DNA of 64,000 nt from Papilionanthe hookeriana x Papilionanthe teres (GCA_022702705.1 CM040426.1:75661306-75725305); one strand, 5' to 3'. Counted from the first letter of the stretch, positions 11,016-23,460 are shown. Made by a program: numbers and translations. Notes: a model not told the origin generated them from the sequence alone.

Positions 11016-11646
11016 TCAGCATCCGCATAAGCATGTAATTCTAGAGATCCAGTAGTTATGGGTAAGCCATAGTTTAAAGTTGCTTTCTAAGTATATTAAT
11101 AGATAATGCATGTTGGTGGGATTGTGCATAAATTGGCTCAAAATATTTACAGTGAATGTTACATCAGGTCTTGTTATCTTGAGATATTGCAGAGATCCTA
11201 TGATTTTTTGAAAAGTTTTGGGTTCAAACACGGGTGTATTATTATGAGTTTTGTGCGGATTAGTTGTAAGTGGTGTTAAAACAAATTTGAAATTGAGCAT
11301 ATTAGCTTGATTTAGCCAATTGGTAGCATATTTAGTTTGATGTAGGAAATAACCTAGGTCTGTTTTGTTTACTTGTAAGGTGAGGAAATTGGAAATATTT
11401 TCGATCTATTTGAGATTAAATTGTCTCTAAAGTGATGATGAGTTTATTTATAGCTTTAGAGTTGTTTCCTGTTATTAAAAAGTCATCTATGTAAATGAGT
11501 AAGAAAAGGCAAGTGTTTCCTTGTTGATATATGAGTAAGGAATGATCGACAATATTCAATTTGAATTTTTGAGTGTATAAAAATTTTGAAGAAGTAGAGT
11601 AACACTGCCTTGGTGCTTGTTTGAGTCTGCTAATGGCCTTTTTCAA
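11016..11646 (-). pseudogene. Copia reverse transcriptase remnant
   Basis: The part 11646-11416 reads AISRLKQAPRQCY, then LFLLIYIDDFLITG, where YIDD stands for the copia YVDD catalytic box. After a break, 11300-11016 reads FQKIIGSLQYLKITRPDVTF and NILSQFMHNPT, the conserved C-terminal RT/connection block. The two parts lie in different frames. Confidence 0.88.
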
Positions 11647-12478
11647 TTTGTATACATAGAGAGGGCATTAATTATCAATGAAACCAGGGGTTTTTGCCAT
11701 TTAGATAATATCTTCATGTTTCCCATTAAGGAAAGAATTAGAAACATCAAGATGCTCGATTTCCTAATTTTCCATGGTAGTTATAGTAATTAGCATACAG
11801 ATTGTATAGAACTTAGCAACTGAACTAAATATTTTATGATAATCAATACCATATTGTTACTTAAAGCCTTGGGCAATGAGACATGCTTTTAGCAAGCAAT
11901 GGTGCCATTGGTATGATGTTTAATACGAAAAGTCCATTTGCAACTAATGATGTTGTGAGTGAGTGGTGGAGGAAGAAGAATCCACGTGTCTTGTAGTTGA
12001 AGTTCCATAAACTCTTTATGCACAACGTTTTTCTAGTGTGTGCTAAAATGTTTGTTGAAAAGTGTTAGGTGTGTCCAGTTGTTGATCATGTTAGATGTTG
12101 AATATTTTAGCTGATTTCAAGTGACCTGTTTTGGAGCATGTAAGCATGTGATGATGAAGGGGTAGAAGGAGTACATTTTTGGAGTGTGTATTCATGTGAT
12201 GATGAAGGAGTAGATGTTTGTGAAATTGGAGTGGGTGAGATGTTAGTGGAGGGAGGTGACTGGGAAGAAAAGAGATGAGGTGTGGAGAGTGAGGGATGAG
12301 GTCATGAAAAGGTATTAGTAGGTTTAGTGGGTAAGTTAGAAGTTGGAATTAAAAGGGATGGGAGAAGTTTGGAGGGAATATAAGATATCTATGAAGATGT
12401 GTTGGTTTGGTCATGGTAAGGGAATTGATCTTCAATGAATTGAACATGACAAAGGTAATGGTACGGTGATTAGAGAGA

Positions 12479-13107
12479 TCATAGCAAAGGTAGCCTTTGT
12501 GAATAAGATTGTATCCCAGAAAAACATAGTGGGGAGCGTTCGGAGAAAATTTGTTGAGATGAAAGGGGGTGCCAAGGAAAACAAGCGCAGCTAATGGTTT
12601 TTAAATGATTATATATTGGTTTTTGTTTAAAAAATAATTGGAAAGGTGATTTATTGAAAGTTGTGGAGGATGGAAGTCGGTTGATTAAGTAAACAACTGT
12701 GAGAACTGCAGCCGACCAGAATTTTGGTAGAACTTGGGCATGATTTAATAATGTGTGAGCAGTTTCAATAATGAATGTGTTAATTATTTCGACAATTCCA
12801 TTTTGCTCGGGTGTATACAGATAGCTTCCTTGATGTGCAATGTTGTTTTCTTGAAGATATTGTTGAAGATAAGTAGTATTATATTCACAACCTCCATTAG
12901 AACATAATATTTTAACATATATGCGAAACTTATTTTTTAATTGCTTGTGCAAGTTAATAAAACAGGAGGAAACTTTGGATTTGATATGTAAAAAACAAAG
13001 AAAAAAGACACCATTAGTATCGAGAAGAAGCATCAATAAAGGTAACATATTATTTGCAACCAATAATGGAGGGCTAAGAAAATGGGCCCCAAACATTAGA
13101 AAGAAGC
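12479..13107 (-). pseudogene. Copia integrase core remnant
   Basis: The recognisable stretch runs from FGAHFLSPP (cf. WGP in intact copies) through CFINLHKQLKNKF, then ILCSNGGCEYN (the RSDGGGEY block of the DDE domain), then YTPEQNGIVEIIN and FWSAAVLTVVYLINRLPS. Acidic-to-neutral changes in conserved positions (S-D-G-G to S-N-G-G) and frame loss show it is inactive. The first part of the open frame (13177-13111) is only LTR sequence read in reverse. Confidence 0.88.
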
Positions 13108-13110
13108 ATG

Positions 13111-13475
13111 TGTTGGGTATGATTGATATACCACATAAGGGACATATGCTGGAGCGGAACAGAGCGAGCAGAAGCATTTGTCCAATCGGGGGGAGTTTCG
13201 TTATGTGGGTTGGGGATGTGGGAGCAACGCCTTGTAGGATATGATGCAGGTAATTTTTTAATTACATATTGTACACCATATATATATATATATATATATG
13301 GTGTATTGTAACCCTAAGGAGGTCTTGTACTCTTTTTGTGAAATCAAAGAAAGCCACTGCTCTGCTCCCGAGGTAGTGTCAACAGTAAAAGACATCTTGT
13401 GACTTCTGATTTTACAAAACTAGGTACTTATGTAAATGTGGGTCTGCACATTTATCACATACAATCAACTATTTT
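13111..13475 (+). repeat. Solo or terminal LTR, same family as the 2866-4569 copia
   Basis: Starting tgttgggtatg at 13111, the plus strand matches the reverse complement of the LTRs at 2866 and 4239 in order: gagtttcgttatgtgggt, ggagcaacgcc, taattacatattgtaca, ttgtaaccctaagg, gtactctttttg, gctctgctcccgagg. A (TA)n tract (13278-13299) has expanded inside it, forming a caccata...tatggtg palindrome. The right end is degraded and approximate. It interrupts the integrase remnant in the opposite orientation. No second LTR is seen nearby. Confidence 0.78.
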
Positions 13476-14207
13476 CAGCTAGTAAATCATTCATTTTTAA
13501 CCTGATTCACATTTTTTATGACCGAATCCACCACTTGCGATTTACTGAACTCCCCTAATTCGGCCCACAAATTTATGATTCTAACCTTTTCCTCCTCCCT
13601 CCATCTCTAATTTAGTAACTGTACTCTTTGTTCCTCATTTCTCTTTCCACCCCCCTGAATTGGCTTGAAGTTGGGACAACTTTCGCGCTGAGGCTTGTAG
13701 TTTTTAACCCGCTGAGTTGATGAAGGTGGTTGGATATTGGTGGGGCAGTGGAGGAAACAATGCACCAAAAAATGGTCCTCTTTTGTACCCAATTCATCTA
13801 TGCTCTCAGCACCAGCGGAGGTGTGGGTTTCCTCTTCTTATTTTGGTATCTATCAGAAAAGAATGGTTGGCTTCAAGTCCTTAACTTTTTTGTGCTGTCA
13901 TTAATGGAGATTTCAGCTCTACGAGTAGTTCATTTGGCCTTTTTGGTAACCATTATTCCTATGAAGTTTTGGGCATTTAATGGCAAGATATGCTTTTCAC
14001 TGTTTGCTGCTTAAGATCATGTAGGATAACATTCAGTGTTGTTTAATGGGGTTTATAATTGATAAGAAAATAATTAGTTCAGAATGTTTTCTGTTTAGGA
14101 TGATGTTAGAAGAAAGGGTTCAAATTTAGTTCAGGAGTTCAGGAGTTCAGTTGTCATGATGTAATATTATTAAAATTAATTTAAAAATATTTAAAATTAT
14201 TAGGTGC
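13476..14207. other. Unassigned sequence with an unrecognised 94-codon frame
   Basis: A plus-strand frame at 13730-14014 encodes 94 residues with several hydrophobic stretches (FLFLFWYL, LVTIIPMKFW). I do not recognise it, and it has no obvious splice partners. It may be chance or a relic. Confidence 0.25.
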
Positions 14208-14700
14208 CGGTAAATTCACGGCGACGGAATAGTGAATTATTGTATCAGCATTATATGAAAATTCAGCACATATACAGATGATAAACTGCAACACAAAGAG
14301 ACACCATTATATTTACGTGGAAAACCTCTGCAAGGACAGAAACTAATAAACTTTGTGCTTGTAAGTACACGGGCAAGCTTTTCTCTCACAAAAGGGAGAA
14401 CTGATTTACAATTTTATGCTGAAGCCTGTAAAGTACACTTGAATGTACACGTCACAAAGAAAATAAAATTGTAAGAAAAATAATTGTAGTCTGACTACAA
14501 CAGCTGTAAGCAATGATCACCAAACAATCGGTGGTTGATGGCGGTGGTTGGTGACCGTGGTTGGCTATTAATGATGACCAACAAGTAGTAGTCAATGGTG
14601 GCTAGCAGCTATAAAAGCCGATGGTTACTCACTAAGTAGTCTAGAGAAAGCTCTCGAATTTCACTTCTTATTCTTCTCTTCATCCTCTTTTTCTATTTGA
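14208..14700. repeat. LTR-like fragment, family shared with 15989-16530
   Basis: Shared features with 15989-16530 are an aattcacggcga/aattcaccgcga start, then atatgaaaattcagca and acagatga, and further in a run of ggtggttg/gtggtcgacg words. A ctataaaag box sits at about 14607-14615. Divergence is high and ends are uncertain, so this is only a probable LTR remnant. Confidence 0.4.
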
Positions 14701-15767
14701 GAGTTGAGAGATTCTACTAGTTCTATAGTTAATCATAGCCTCCTGAAAATTTGATTGTCTTTTAATTATACCGATCGACCTGATTTGTCTATTGGACTCA
14801 TATTCCAATTAATTCAATTGCTTGATTTGAATTTATTCCACTTTGACAAACTATGATTTTAATTGTTTTTTTTTTTTTTTTTGCACACAAAAATGTGTCA
14901 AAATACCTTTTAACTCAACATACAGTGGAGCCTTTTAAGATGGAATTTAAAATTTTACAAGACAGTACCTTTTGTCTTAAAAGATAGCAATCAAGAGAGC
15001 TATCATTATTATTTTTACAAAATAAACATTTATTCTTTATATTACTAAGAATTTTCTTTAATATGATCTAGTCCCAATTGTCGGGCAGCATCGATCCTCA
15101 CAGATTAACAGATATCTTTAATAGTCATGATGACTCCCTTCCATAACTGTTCTTGCACAGACGGGCTAAGTTATCCCTTTGAGATGAATGAATATAATTA
15201 GCTCGACGGGTGAACTCGATCGAATGATCCAAAATTTTTATTTACTTGTATTTGTGTATATATTAAGAAAATTAAATGCTTGGACTTAAACATTAATGAG
15301 TGCCCTTAAAGTAACTTGATTTACCTTAGAATAATTTGAGCACATATATTTATATTTTTTGATTGTTGATACTTTATCTTGTTCAATGTAACGTGCCTAC
15401 TCTAAAGAAATAATTTCAGCCACAATAATTTGGTGATCTTAAAATTTAGGCCTTATCCGAAACTATGTAATTGAATAAGATGGGATAGCTTTATACTGTT
15501 GTCTCGCTATAAATTGACCTTGTTGTATAAATTTCTTTTTGTATTTTTAGGAAATTATCAAATTTTAGAAGCAAGTTATGTAGAATCAAATTCGGAAACT
15601 ATTTCTGAAATCATTTTCTTTTGGGGAACTGCTTCTCAACATCAATCATAAATCAATAGATTATGAAATAAAAAAAAATAGATAAACGTGTTAAAATTAA
15701 ATTCACAGTGTTATTTGTCTTTAAATATTTTTATTCTTCCAAATATATAGACACACACACTATACGA
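14701..15767. other. AT-rich spacer containing dispersed repeat copy 2
   Basis: No gene is found. The part 15070-15230 (tcgggcagc, agatatctttaat, gtcatgatgact, ctcgacgggtgaactcgat) matches the repeat at 22270-22420, with a single unit of what is a 27-bp array there. Confidence 0.45.
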
Positions 15768-15910
15768 GTAATTATGGCCAGTTAGAAGGCAGCTTAGGCT
15801 TAAGTCTCCTCTACCCCGGGTTCGAATCCCAGCTGGGTCGAACCAGCACATATGGTGAAGCGGTATTTAGGATCAGGGTGATATGTCTGTCATAAATATC
15901 AATTCTTTTT
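15768..15910 (+). mobile_element. tRNA-derived SINE candidate
   Basis: An A-box-like TGGCCAGTTAGAAGG (15775-15789) is followed 30 bp later by a perfect B box GGTTCGAATCC (15819-15829). This is the internal RNA polymerase III promoter spacing of tRNAs. A clean cloverleaf is not obtained (the T-stem has a mismatch), and about 70 bp of unrelated sequence follow before an AT-rich tail, so a SINE is more likely than a tRNA gene. Confidence 0.5.
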
Positions 15911-15919
15911 TAAATATAA

Positions 15920-15922
<3 letters not shown>

Positions 15923-15988
<66 letters not shown>
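15923..15988. repeat. TA microsatellite
   Basis: Nearly pure (TA)n of about 33 units, directly left of an LTR-like fragment. Confidence 0.95.
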
Positions 15989-15989
<1 letters not shown>

Positions 15990-16530
15990 ATGCGCGTCGT
16001 AAAAATTCACCGCGAGTAGAAGTAGTAGATTATCGTCTTACCATCATATGAAAATTCAAGCATACACAGATGAAAGAAAAAAGCGATGACGACTCGTAAG
16101 CTTTTATGTGAAACCAGTAAGTGAAAAACTACGGTTGCTACGGCAAGTTGCGGATCCACTACTCGATTAACGATTACGAAATCCGTCGTCACACGGAAGA
16201 GAAAGGGTAACTATATATTTTCAGACTAAAGTGTCAACCGACGGCGTCTGGTTGGTGATGATCGGTGATGATTGGTGGTGCTCGACGGTGACAATCAATA
16301 GTAGTTGACGACGATTGGCAGTGGTCGACGACGGTCGACGATGGTTGATGACGATCGACGGTGGTCAACAGAGGTCGGCAGTGGTTGACGGCGGCTAGCG
16401 GTGGTCGACGATGATCGAGATGGTGCTGGACTTCAGCTTCTTCATACAGCTTCCACTCTGAAGTTTCAAGTCCCACTTTCATGTGAGGGGTATGACTTTA
16501 TTTATAGTGTTTTGAGTGCAATTAATTGAG
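15989..16530 (-). repeat. LTR-like fragment with internal GTGGTCGACGA array
   Basis: On the minus strand a TATAAATAAAG box (about 16511-16501) precedes a leader-like region, and the far end reads GGTGAATTTTTACGACG...CATCA, resembling a copia LTR terminus. At 16235-16420 degenerate copies of gtggtcgacgatgg occur in multiples of three bases, giving a spurious H/P/S-rich frame. No partner LTR or PBS is found. Confidence 0.42.
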
Positions 16531-18404
16531 TCACTTTGATCAGACGGTCTAGAGGGCTTCCCTCAATTAGACAACGTTTAAGGGGCATTTGATGGTCTTA
16601 ATGATTTCGGAATTGAGCGATTTTGGGCTCGTTGGATTTGTCTTGTTGAGACGTTCGATTCGAGTATATGCTTGCAAGTGTCGACATCTGTTTGTCTTTC
16701 CAAATTTATCAGGAAATCTTCCAAAGGTGGTTTAATGACTTGATATGGGCTTGATTTGACTCGGATTGGACTAGTTTTTATATCATTAGGTCTGTCTCAT
16801 CGAGCCAATCAGTTTGACTATAAGTTTGCTGAAATCGGAGCTCTGGATGAATTTTTATCAAGATTTAAATGTTTCTTGCTCAAAATATTGTCTCGAGATT
16901 CATATCATATCTCGAGATTTGTGCTGATGATGGAAATTTATTGGTGGCATATCATATATATATATATATATATGATTGCTTTTATTTTTGTTATTTTATA
17001 TTGAAAATAAAATAAATATATAAAAAATTTATGATTGCTTGAAAAGTCATTTGATTAAGATTTAATAAGAATATCCATACTAAATTTCTTTTGGAGTTGT
17101 TGCTTCTCCAAGTGACACACTTCTTGAATCTTTATCTCATGACTATAAACTCCACTTCTCTTTAATATAGTAAAGATAATTCTTTAGCTATTTAATGAAA
17201 ACCCATAAGTCACCATCTTTGATTCCTAGAAGGGAACTATGAGGCATGCGCTTAAAATTCAACAAACAATGAGTGAATTGTGCACAACCCTCTAAGGGGT
17301 GGCATCTCTTGAATGAAGAAATTAAGGTGGCAAAGTTTGAGTGGAAAACTATAGCTACATACTTTAAAAGGGCATGAGAGTGTGTAGAGGACCATCCATC
17401 TTTACTCTTACTAATAAGGCAAAGGTGGGGGAGATGTATCATGTGGAAAATCTATTCCTAAGTAGACTATCATAATTTCGTGTAAAGTTAGTCATAGCCT
17501 AATAATAATAATTACGAGTATGGAAATGTCTTTTTTCTAGTAGGGTTAACAAAAGAAGTATGTGTGATGCTAAAAGATTCTCTAACCAGCACGACTCACA
17601 TGGTCTTGCAATCTATTTTATTTCATGGATATGGCCTTAAAATTATGTAAGGTATTGAATGTATATTTGCACCAATAATAGAAATTAAAAAGCTTGATGT
17701 TGCATCAATGTAGAATCTAAGCCCTTCTTTTGAAAAATGAAATTGTAACTTTTCATTGTAAATCATAATTTTAAAACACATCTAATCACTTTATTTCATG
17801 GTATGAATAAATCATATTTTACTTCTTTTAATTATTTTTTTTATTATTTTTTATAGCTCCTAGTTATTTTTTATCCTAACTTTATCAACAATATTTTATA
17901 AATATTATACAAGAGTCTGTAAGAATATTTTTTCATCATTTTTTTTGCATCAAAAGTATTTTAAGGCATATGATGAATTATTCTAGTATTTAAAAAAAGC
18001 ATCTTCAAAATATTTTTAATATTCCATTACAATGTGTGAGTGTGGATTCTTGTGTAATTTATTTTTAAAAGTAAATTAAAATTTCCTTTTATATAATTAT
18101 TTATATATGATGAAATGCATGTAAAACTATTTACTATAATGTGATTTACTATTGAAATATATTTATGTTACTATTACAAAACAGAATCCAAAATTAAAAA
18201 TTGACTGTCTAAAAATGGATTAGTTAAGTTGCTAAAATAAATAGTATTCTCTTATTTGAGAATTTTATAACCATTTTAGAAAATGATTTTTTTTTAATTA
18301 AAATCATTAAATTATGTCCAGTTTACGCATGTACATATTAGATTTTAAAGTAAGTTTAACAAATGTGTCAATAATAGAAAGGAACATATGCAAAATGACA
18401 ATAA
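16531..18404. other. Unassigned AT-rich spacer
   Basis: A short TA run occurs near 16952-16970. The minus frame 17188-17442 (84 codons) is unrecognised. No terminal repeats or splice-like coding blocks are visible. Confidence 0.4.
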
Positions 18405-18610
18405 GGGTCGTTATAAGCAAATTGCAGCTTATTAATAATCCATCGATAAGTTTCGATTAAAAATAATCATCGATAAGTTACGTATGATGCTAGCTATTAC
18501 AAAATTTTATTTTTTTAGAAAGCTGTCACTGCCAAAACGCAGTTTACCCAAACAGGTCAGGTGCATTTTCAAAACGCCACCGCACCTAATAAGCTGCTCC
18601 AAACAGACCC
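18405..18610. mobile_element. PIF/Harbinger-like MITE with TAA duplication
   Basis: The termini gggtcgttataagcaaattgc and ctgctccaaacagaccc are inverted copies extending into gcagcttatt/aataagctgc. Perfect taa flanks lie at 18402-18404 and 18611-18613. Length is 206 bp, with no coding capacity, so it would depend on a transposase supplied elsewhere. Confidence 0.72.
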
Positions 18611-21600
18611 TAAGTCTCAAATAATTTAAGCTTAATAGCTTATTAAAGAGGTTCATTTACAACTAATCTTAAAAAGCCTAATGGATTGAGTTCAAAAAAG
18701 GACACATTTTTTGTAATTAAAACTATGGAAAAACAAGACAACAAATTTTAAAATTAAATTAAAATGATTTCAAACCATATAAATGATAATAAGAAAACTA
18801 CTACAGTCCATTTGCAAATTTGATCCACATAAATTAAATATTTAATTAGAATACTCTAATCAAGTCACTTGCCTATTGCTGGCCCATATTTTTCCTCATT
18901 AATTCTCTTATCTTATTCTCTGTAGTAATATTGTTAAAATAATAAAAGAATAATGATATGTATTAACTCAATAATTAATAATGATATATTTTTAAAAAAA
19001 TTTCCCCTCTTATTATCTATAAATACAACATAAATGGGTTCATTTTTTCTTGATAGCATAGTATCAATCTTTTTTAATTCACATTTTTTGCTCTCTTGGT
19101 GATTCTTGCAACTAATGGAGGACACTGTAATCAATTATATATGAGTTTCAAATGAAAAGATTGGAGTTTCTTTTCCTGACAAGTGATTTGATGTGAAATG
19201 AAACAAATTTTAACTCAAGTGCATGTGTCCATCAAGTAGTATATGACTTTTGAGTCAAATATCAATTTCATAGAGAAAAAGGTTACTTCTTAAATTTATT
19301 CAAGTGTTTTCATAAGTGTTTAGTAATTTTATCTAATTTAAATTATTTTCAAAAAAATGAGTTTTTAGAATCGAAAAAACTACAAATGATAAAATGTTTT
19401 TAATTTTTATAACAAAGCAATTGATATAGGTCAAGTTTCAAGCTACACACCCTATCTTGTCAACTAGTGTGACATCTGTCACATCAGGTAGTGCTCTGGT
19501 ACCATGGTCGAAGAAGCGACACTGTACCGACCTTTTGCCCTATAAAAAGACGGCCTTAAGTTATTTGAAGGGTTGGCTTCTTTGAGTTGGTTGGGAATTC
19601 AGGAGCATGTTATTGCCCCTTTTCCATTCATGAAAGTGTGTGATTTCCTCTCGCCTCCTTACCTTCTTCTCGTCCTTATTGGTGGAGACTCCCAATATTG
19701 GAGGTATTGGCTGCTGCAGTCACAGGAGCTGGTAGAGAAGTTAGACAAGTCTTAAAGCTTTGGACGTTGTTCAATCATCACAATGGTGAATGTTTTTCCC
19801 CTTTTTTATTTTCTTTCTAGAAAATCTCTAGGACTATGTTAAAAGAACTAGGCTAGACTAGGTTACTGTTAGAGAAAACTCAGGCTAGGTTCCATCGTTT
19901 CCCCTCATATAGCCTCATTTTCTGAGTGTCGCCTTTGAGGTTAAGGCCTTCTATATGCCCTGGTGCTACGAAATCACTCCTTTGGATGTCATGGTGTGAT
20001 CCAATTTTTGGGCTTAAAACGACGTGTTAACTCCATTTCTCACTATGCGATCATTATTTTACCCATTTGGTACCTGCACAACATTTCTTCTACAATGGTG
20101 TTAGGCTTATGCAGTTGGTTTTGGCCCGATGGCTAAACACACTCTCATAAGACCGCGATACCAAATTTGTAGAACTCGATCATGGTGTTGATCTGATCAG
20201 CAATATGACCCTGGGTGAACTTTGTTTCCACCTAAGCTAAAGTCATGCCTTATTTAAGTATCACAAAATTAGCCCTTACCATGTGGTACAATGTGATATT
20301 CTTTGTCGATAGAAACATGGAACCACAGTCTTCTCCCTTAGCTATAGCCCCAGCTTTTGGCACTATAGCATCGAGAGTTAATCAACTTTTATCCCACTTT
20401 TAGTTGATGCACTTTCTTGTGCAGTGGAGAGAATACAGGATGCTCACCATTAAGTCGAGACTAATTTTTATTAGCAAGAAAACCATTAAGCCTTTCAACC
20501 CTCACAAAACTCAAAAGATCTGATGGTTTTCTTTTTTATTCATTACTACAACCTTTCAAATGGGTGGTGACCTCTTTGGTATATGGCCATGTCTTTAGGT
20601 GGAATTCGGTGGTTCTGAATGATTGGGTCCCTAATCTTTATAAATTGTTGACCCGGAGACTTAACATCCCAAACTACTATTACATCCTTACATATGGATG
20701 GAGGTTCAGCCTTGACAGGCTGATCAGTAGAGCTTATGTCATTTATGTCATACATCCTTTGGCATGAGGCAGTGTAATCTCATTTTCTTTCATTGTATTA
20801 TCTTTTATATACCGTCTATGTGAGGTGTATAGAATCATGTTCATGTCCTGTTACTTATATTACATTATTAATCATCACATCCCTTCTTCTAAGGTTAAAT
20901 GGAGTTGACATCTAAGTGCCACTTGTAGGTGTTAGGATGCCACCACCTTTTACTTCTAAAACTTAGAGATCATTTTATGAATTCATCTTCATGACATCAT
21001 AGTGCCCGCTTTATGATGATAAGAGAGGTGCTTTTGCATTAATAAGCATGTGTTTCTTTGCCTGCACGCACGCGTGCACGTGCATACACACACACTCATA
21101 ATGATTTTGAGTTCAAGCTGTTAGAGTTTAATCTTCTAAAGCTCTTGATTGTCTATTTTGTATGCATTTCTAATTTTATCATCTTCTGAGGAATTTTGAC
21201 TTGGTGTTAAAACTAAGAGGGTTTAACATCGGAGGCACACCTTTTGTGGTATGTTTTATGCATTGCATGTGTGTATGTCTATACACGTGGGGTCTTACTT
21301 CTTTGGATATATGAATAAGAAAATATTTTATAGTCAAGACTTTTGTCTGATCAGATGACACTTTCATCTGAAAGATCGCTGGAACAAACACCACGTCACT
21401 AAGACAGATATAATGACTACCCAATGAATTCAAATGAGTCCACAATTGAATTTATTATTCATTGGGGAAGTCTCAGTATGTTGTGTGAGCTTTTGCTCCA
21501 GAAGCAACATGCAATTTCCATCCTTCTTAGTAAGTTAAGAGGACCCACAATTACACTCTTGAAAATACATTATATTAAAACCTTTGAAAAAGTTATTTTC

Positions 21601-21949
21601 AAAATTATCCAGTCCGCGAGACACCTCAGGATCCTTGGTTTTCAAAGATGAGGTTAAAAAAAGCAAAGGGAGGAAAATACCTTATGCCATTGATCCCTCT
21701 TAAAGGATGAGTAAGAGCTTAACATTAGTCTCACGCGAAAGAAAGATCGTCACTGCAATAGAGCCAACCTACGTTTCCCTTCCAAGGAAGTAGACTACTC
21801 CTCTCCCCAAAGAAGGAAAGCATCTGAATATCCTTTTCATAAGGATTGCATTTGGAAGTCTTTAAAAACTTGCTAAAGAAAGGGATGAAGTTATCTACAC
21901 CCTCTAGACCGGAGGAGGTGGATAAGACCTAGGCATTAGGTAAGCCAGA
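18611..21949. other. Unassigned region, possibly with a decayed coding block
   Basis: The interval 19440-20770 is less AT-rich than its surroundings and holds several short frames (19573-19755, 20564-20767, and 20546-20755 on the minus strand) without a recognisable family. It could be an old transposon gene. Around 21065-21095 there is an alternating purine-pyrimidine stretch (cacgcacgcgtgcacgtgc). Confidence 0.3.
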
Positions 21950-22387
21950 GAAGTTAGGTTCCTTGATGGTTTCCTGAGTTACAAGATCTTAGAGGGAGAG
22001 AGAAAGAGGGGGGAGAGAGAGAGCTCCCTACTCTTCTTTTCGCTTCCTTTTTAAACACAATGAAAAAAAAGGTAATAAAATAATCAATGTGACGCATCTC
22101 GTATTTATGATGCCCTTCTCTAGTATCTTGATGCAAAGACTAAGATGTTGGTGACAGGTGTTGTCGATACGCTGCTCTTCCTTAGTATCTTGATGCAAAG
22201 ACTACGATATGGGTGTCGGGTGTTGCCGATACGATGCGGCGAAAAGTAAAAGTCTTAAGTGTTGGGCGACGTCTTCATAATAATTTGACAGATATCCTTA
22301 CGTGTCATGATAGCCTTCTATAATAGCTGCCCTCACAAGTGGGTCTAGACCGCACTTTTGAAGGGAATAAATATAATCAGGCCGACA
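21950..22387 (+). repeat. Dispersed repeat copy 3 with a 62-bp tandem duplication
   Basis: It parallels 4740-5110 and 15070-15230. Within it, 22121-22182 and 22183-22244 are successive 62-bp copies starting tagtatcttgatgcaaagact, with a few substitutions. Probably an LTR remnant; no coding sequence. Confidence 0.5.
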
Positions 22388-22644
22388 GGTGGGCTTCACT
22401 CAACCACTTCCGTAGATGGGCTTGATTCAACCAATTCGATAGCTGAGTTTGGTTCAGCACTTCAACTGGTAGGCTCGATTCAACCACTCTAGTAGGTAGG
22501 CTCAATTCAGCCACTTACGTAGGTGGGCCTAGTTCAGCCACTTTTACAGGTGAGATCGATTCAATAACTTTGGCAGGTGGGCTTGGTTCAACCATTTTAT
22601 TAAGTGAGCTTGATTCAATCACTTCAGCAGCTAGACTTGATTCC
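22388..22644 (+). repeat. 27-bp minisatellite, about 9.5 units
   Basis: Units start at 22388, 22415, 22442, 22468, 22495, 22522, 22549, 22576 and 22603, and a partial unit runs 22630-22644. A typical unit reads ggtgggctcgattcaaccac plus seven variable bases. All units are 27 bp except one of 26. The related copy at 15200 has only one unit, so the array expanded after the copies separated, or contracted there. Confidence 0.88.
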
Positions 22645-23452
22645 AAAAGCTAAAAGTTCCATATACTCGTATTTATGTAGACAATGATTTATACACAGGT
22701 GCTAAACAACTTACTATTAAAATTTAATCACAAACCTATAAACACATAAAAATTGTATAGTATGTATAAAACTCCTCAAATCAAATATGAAGCTAAACTT
22801 CTTTTAGCTCATTCATAAACTTTAAACTCCTCTGATTTTAAATTAATAATCAATTCACAATTTATTATTGTTTATATATTGAACTGATGGCCCCATTGCT
22901 CTTCCGCTCCTTGTAGATTCTTCTTGTATTACTATAGCACATAGCAGCTGGGCTATGTGTGTTTTGGCATCATTCATTTGTGTAAGGAATGGTCCATATA
23001 ATCGCTCAGCAGTAAATTGATGGAACGTTTTTGTATTGTTTTTGGTCTACCTTTGTGGCAACTGTCTTATAACCCAACATTTTAGTAATAATTTCTTATT
23101 TTCATATAGTAATCTGACACTGTAGTACTAAAAGACAACTGAGAGATAAAAAGGTAACATTAGTTGATAAAAAATAAATAATTTCAAGATATTGAATCGG
23201 AGCCCTCATTTCAAGATGTGTCATATATTAGCTATAAATATAATCAAAATTTTGAAAGTATAAATGTGGAGTCTGGTTGTGTCGATCAATTATCTACTCA
23301 GAGTCTACAATATCACGATCAACTTGGTGGCGAGCTTGTCGGGAGTGGATGAGAATATCAAATTAGAGCACAATAATGCTGTCATAGTAGTGCTGAGAAA
23401 TCGATTTTAAGCAATTATTTCTACATTTGTTAATGCGGGACTTCATAATCTC
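22645..23452. other. Unassigned AT-rich spacer
   Basis: No gene, terminal repeat or tandem array is recognised. Confidence 0.5.
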
Positions 23453-23460
23453 TTATGTAA

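Larger units (their letters stand above)
9975..13110 (-). mobile_element. Decayed Ty1/copia retrotransposon, 5' part missing
   Basis: Copia domains occur in copia order on the minus strand: integrase (13107-12479), reverse transcriptase (11646-11016), RNase H (10960-10690). A purine-rich tract GAAAGGGGGC (minus strand, about 10579-10570) precedes a likely 3' LTR starting TGACATACCC at 10566 and extending to about 9975. All frames are broken by stops and shifts. The gag side is absent: at 13111 the element is interrupted by an LTR of another family, and no continuation is seen beyond it. Confidence 0.82.

Noticed and set aside
15775..15845. Functional tRNA gene
   Set aside because: The B box is perfect, but acceptor and anticodon stems do not form and the T-stem has a mismatch, so a SINE is more likely.
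16234..16482. Minus-strand His/Pro/Ser-rich 82-codon frame
   Set aside because: It is produced by the degenerate gtggtcgacga array in an LTR-like fragment.
14208..16530. A complete LTR element bounded by the two LTR-like fragments
   Set aside because: The two fragments are too diverged to be a pair, no PBS or pol lies between them, and orientation is uncertain.
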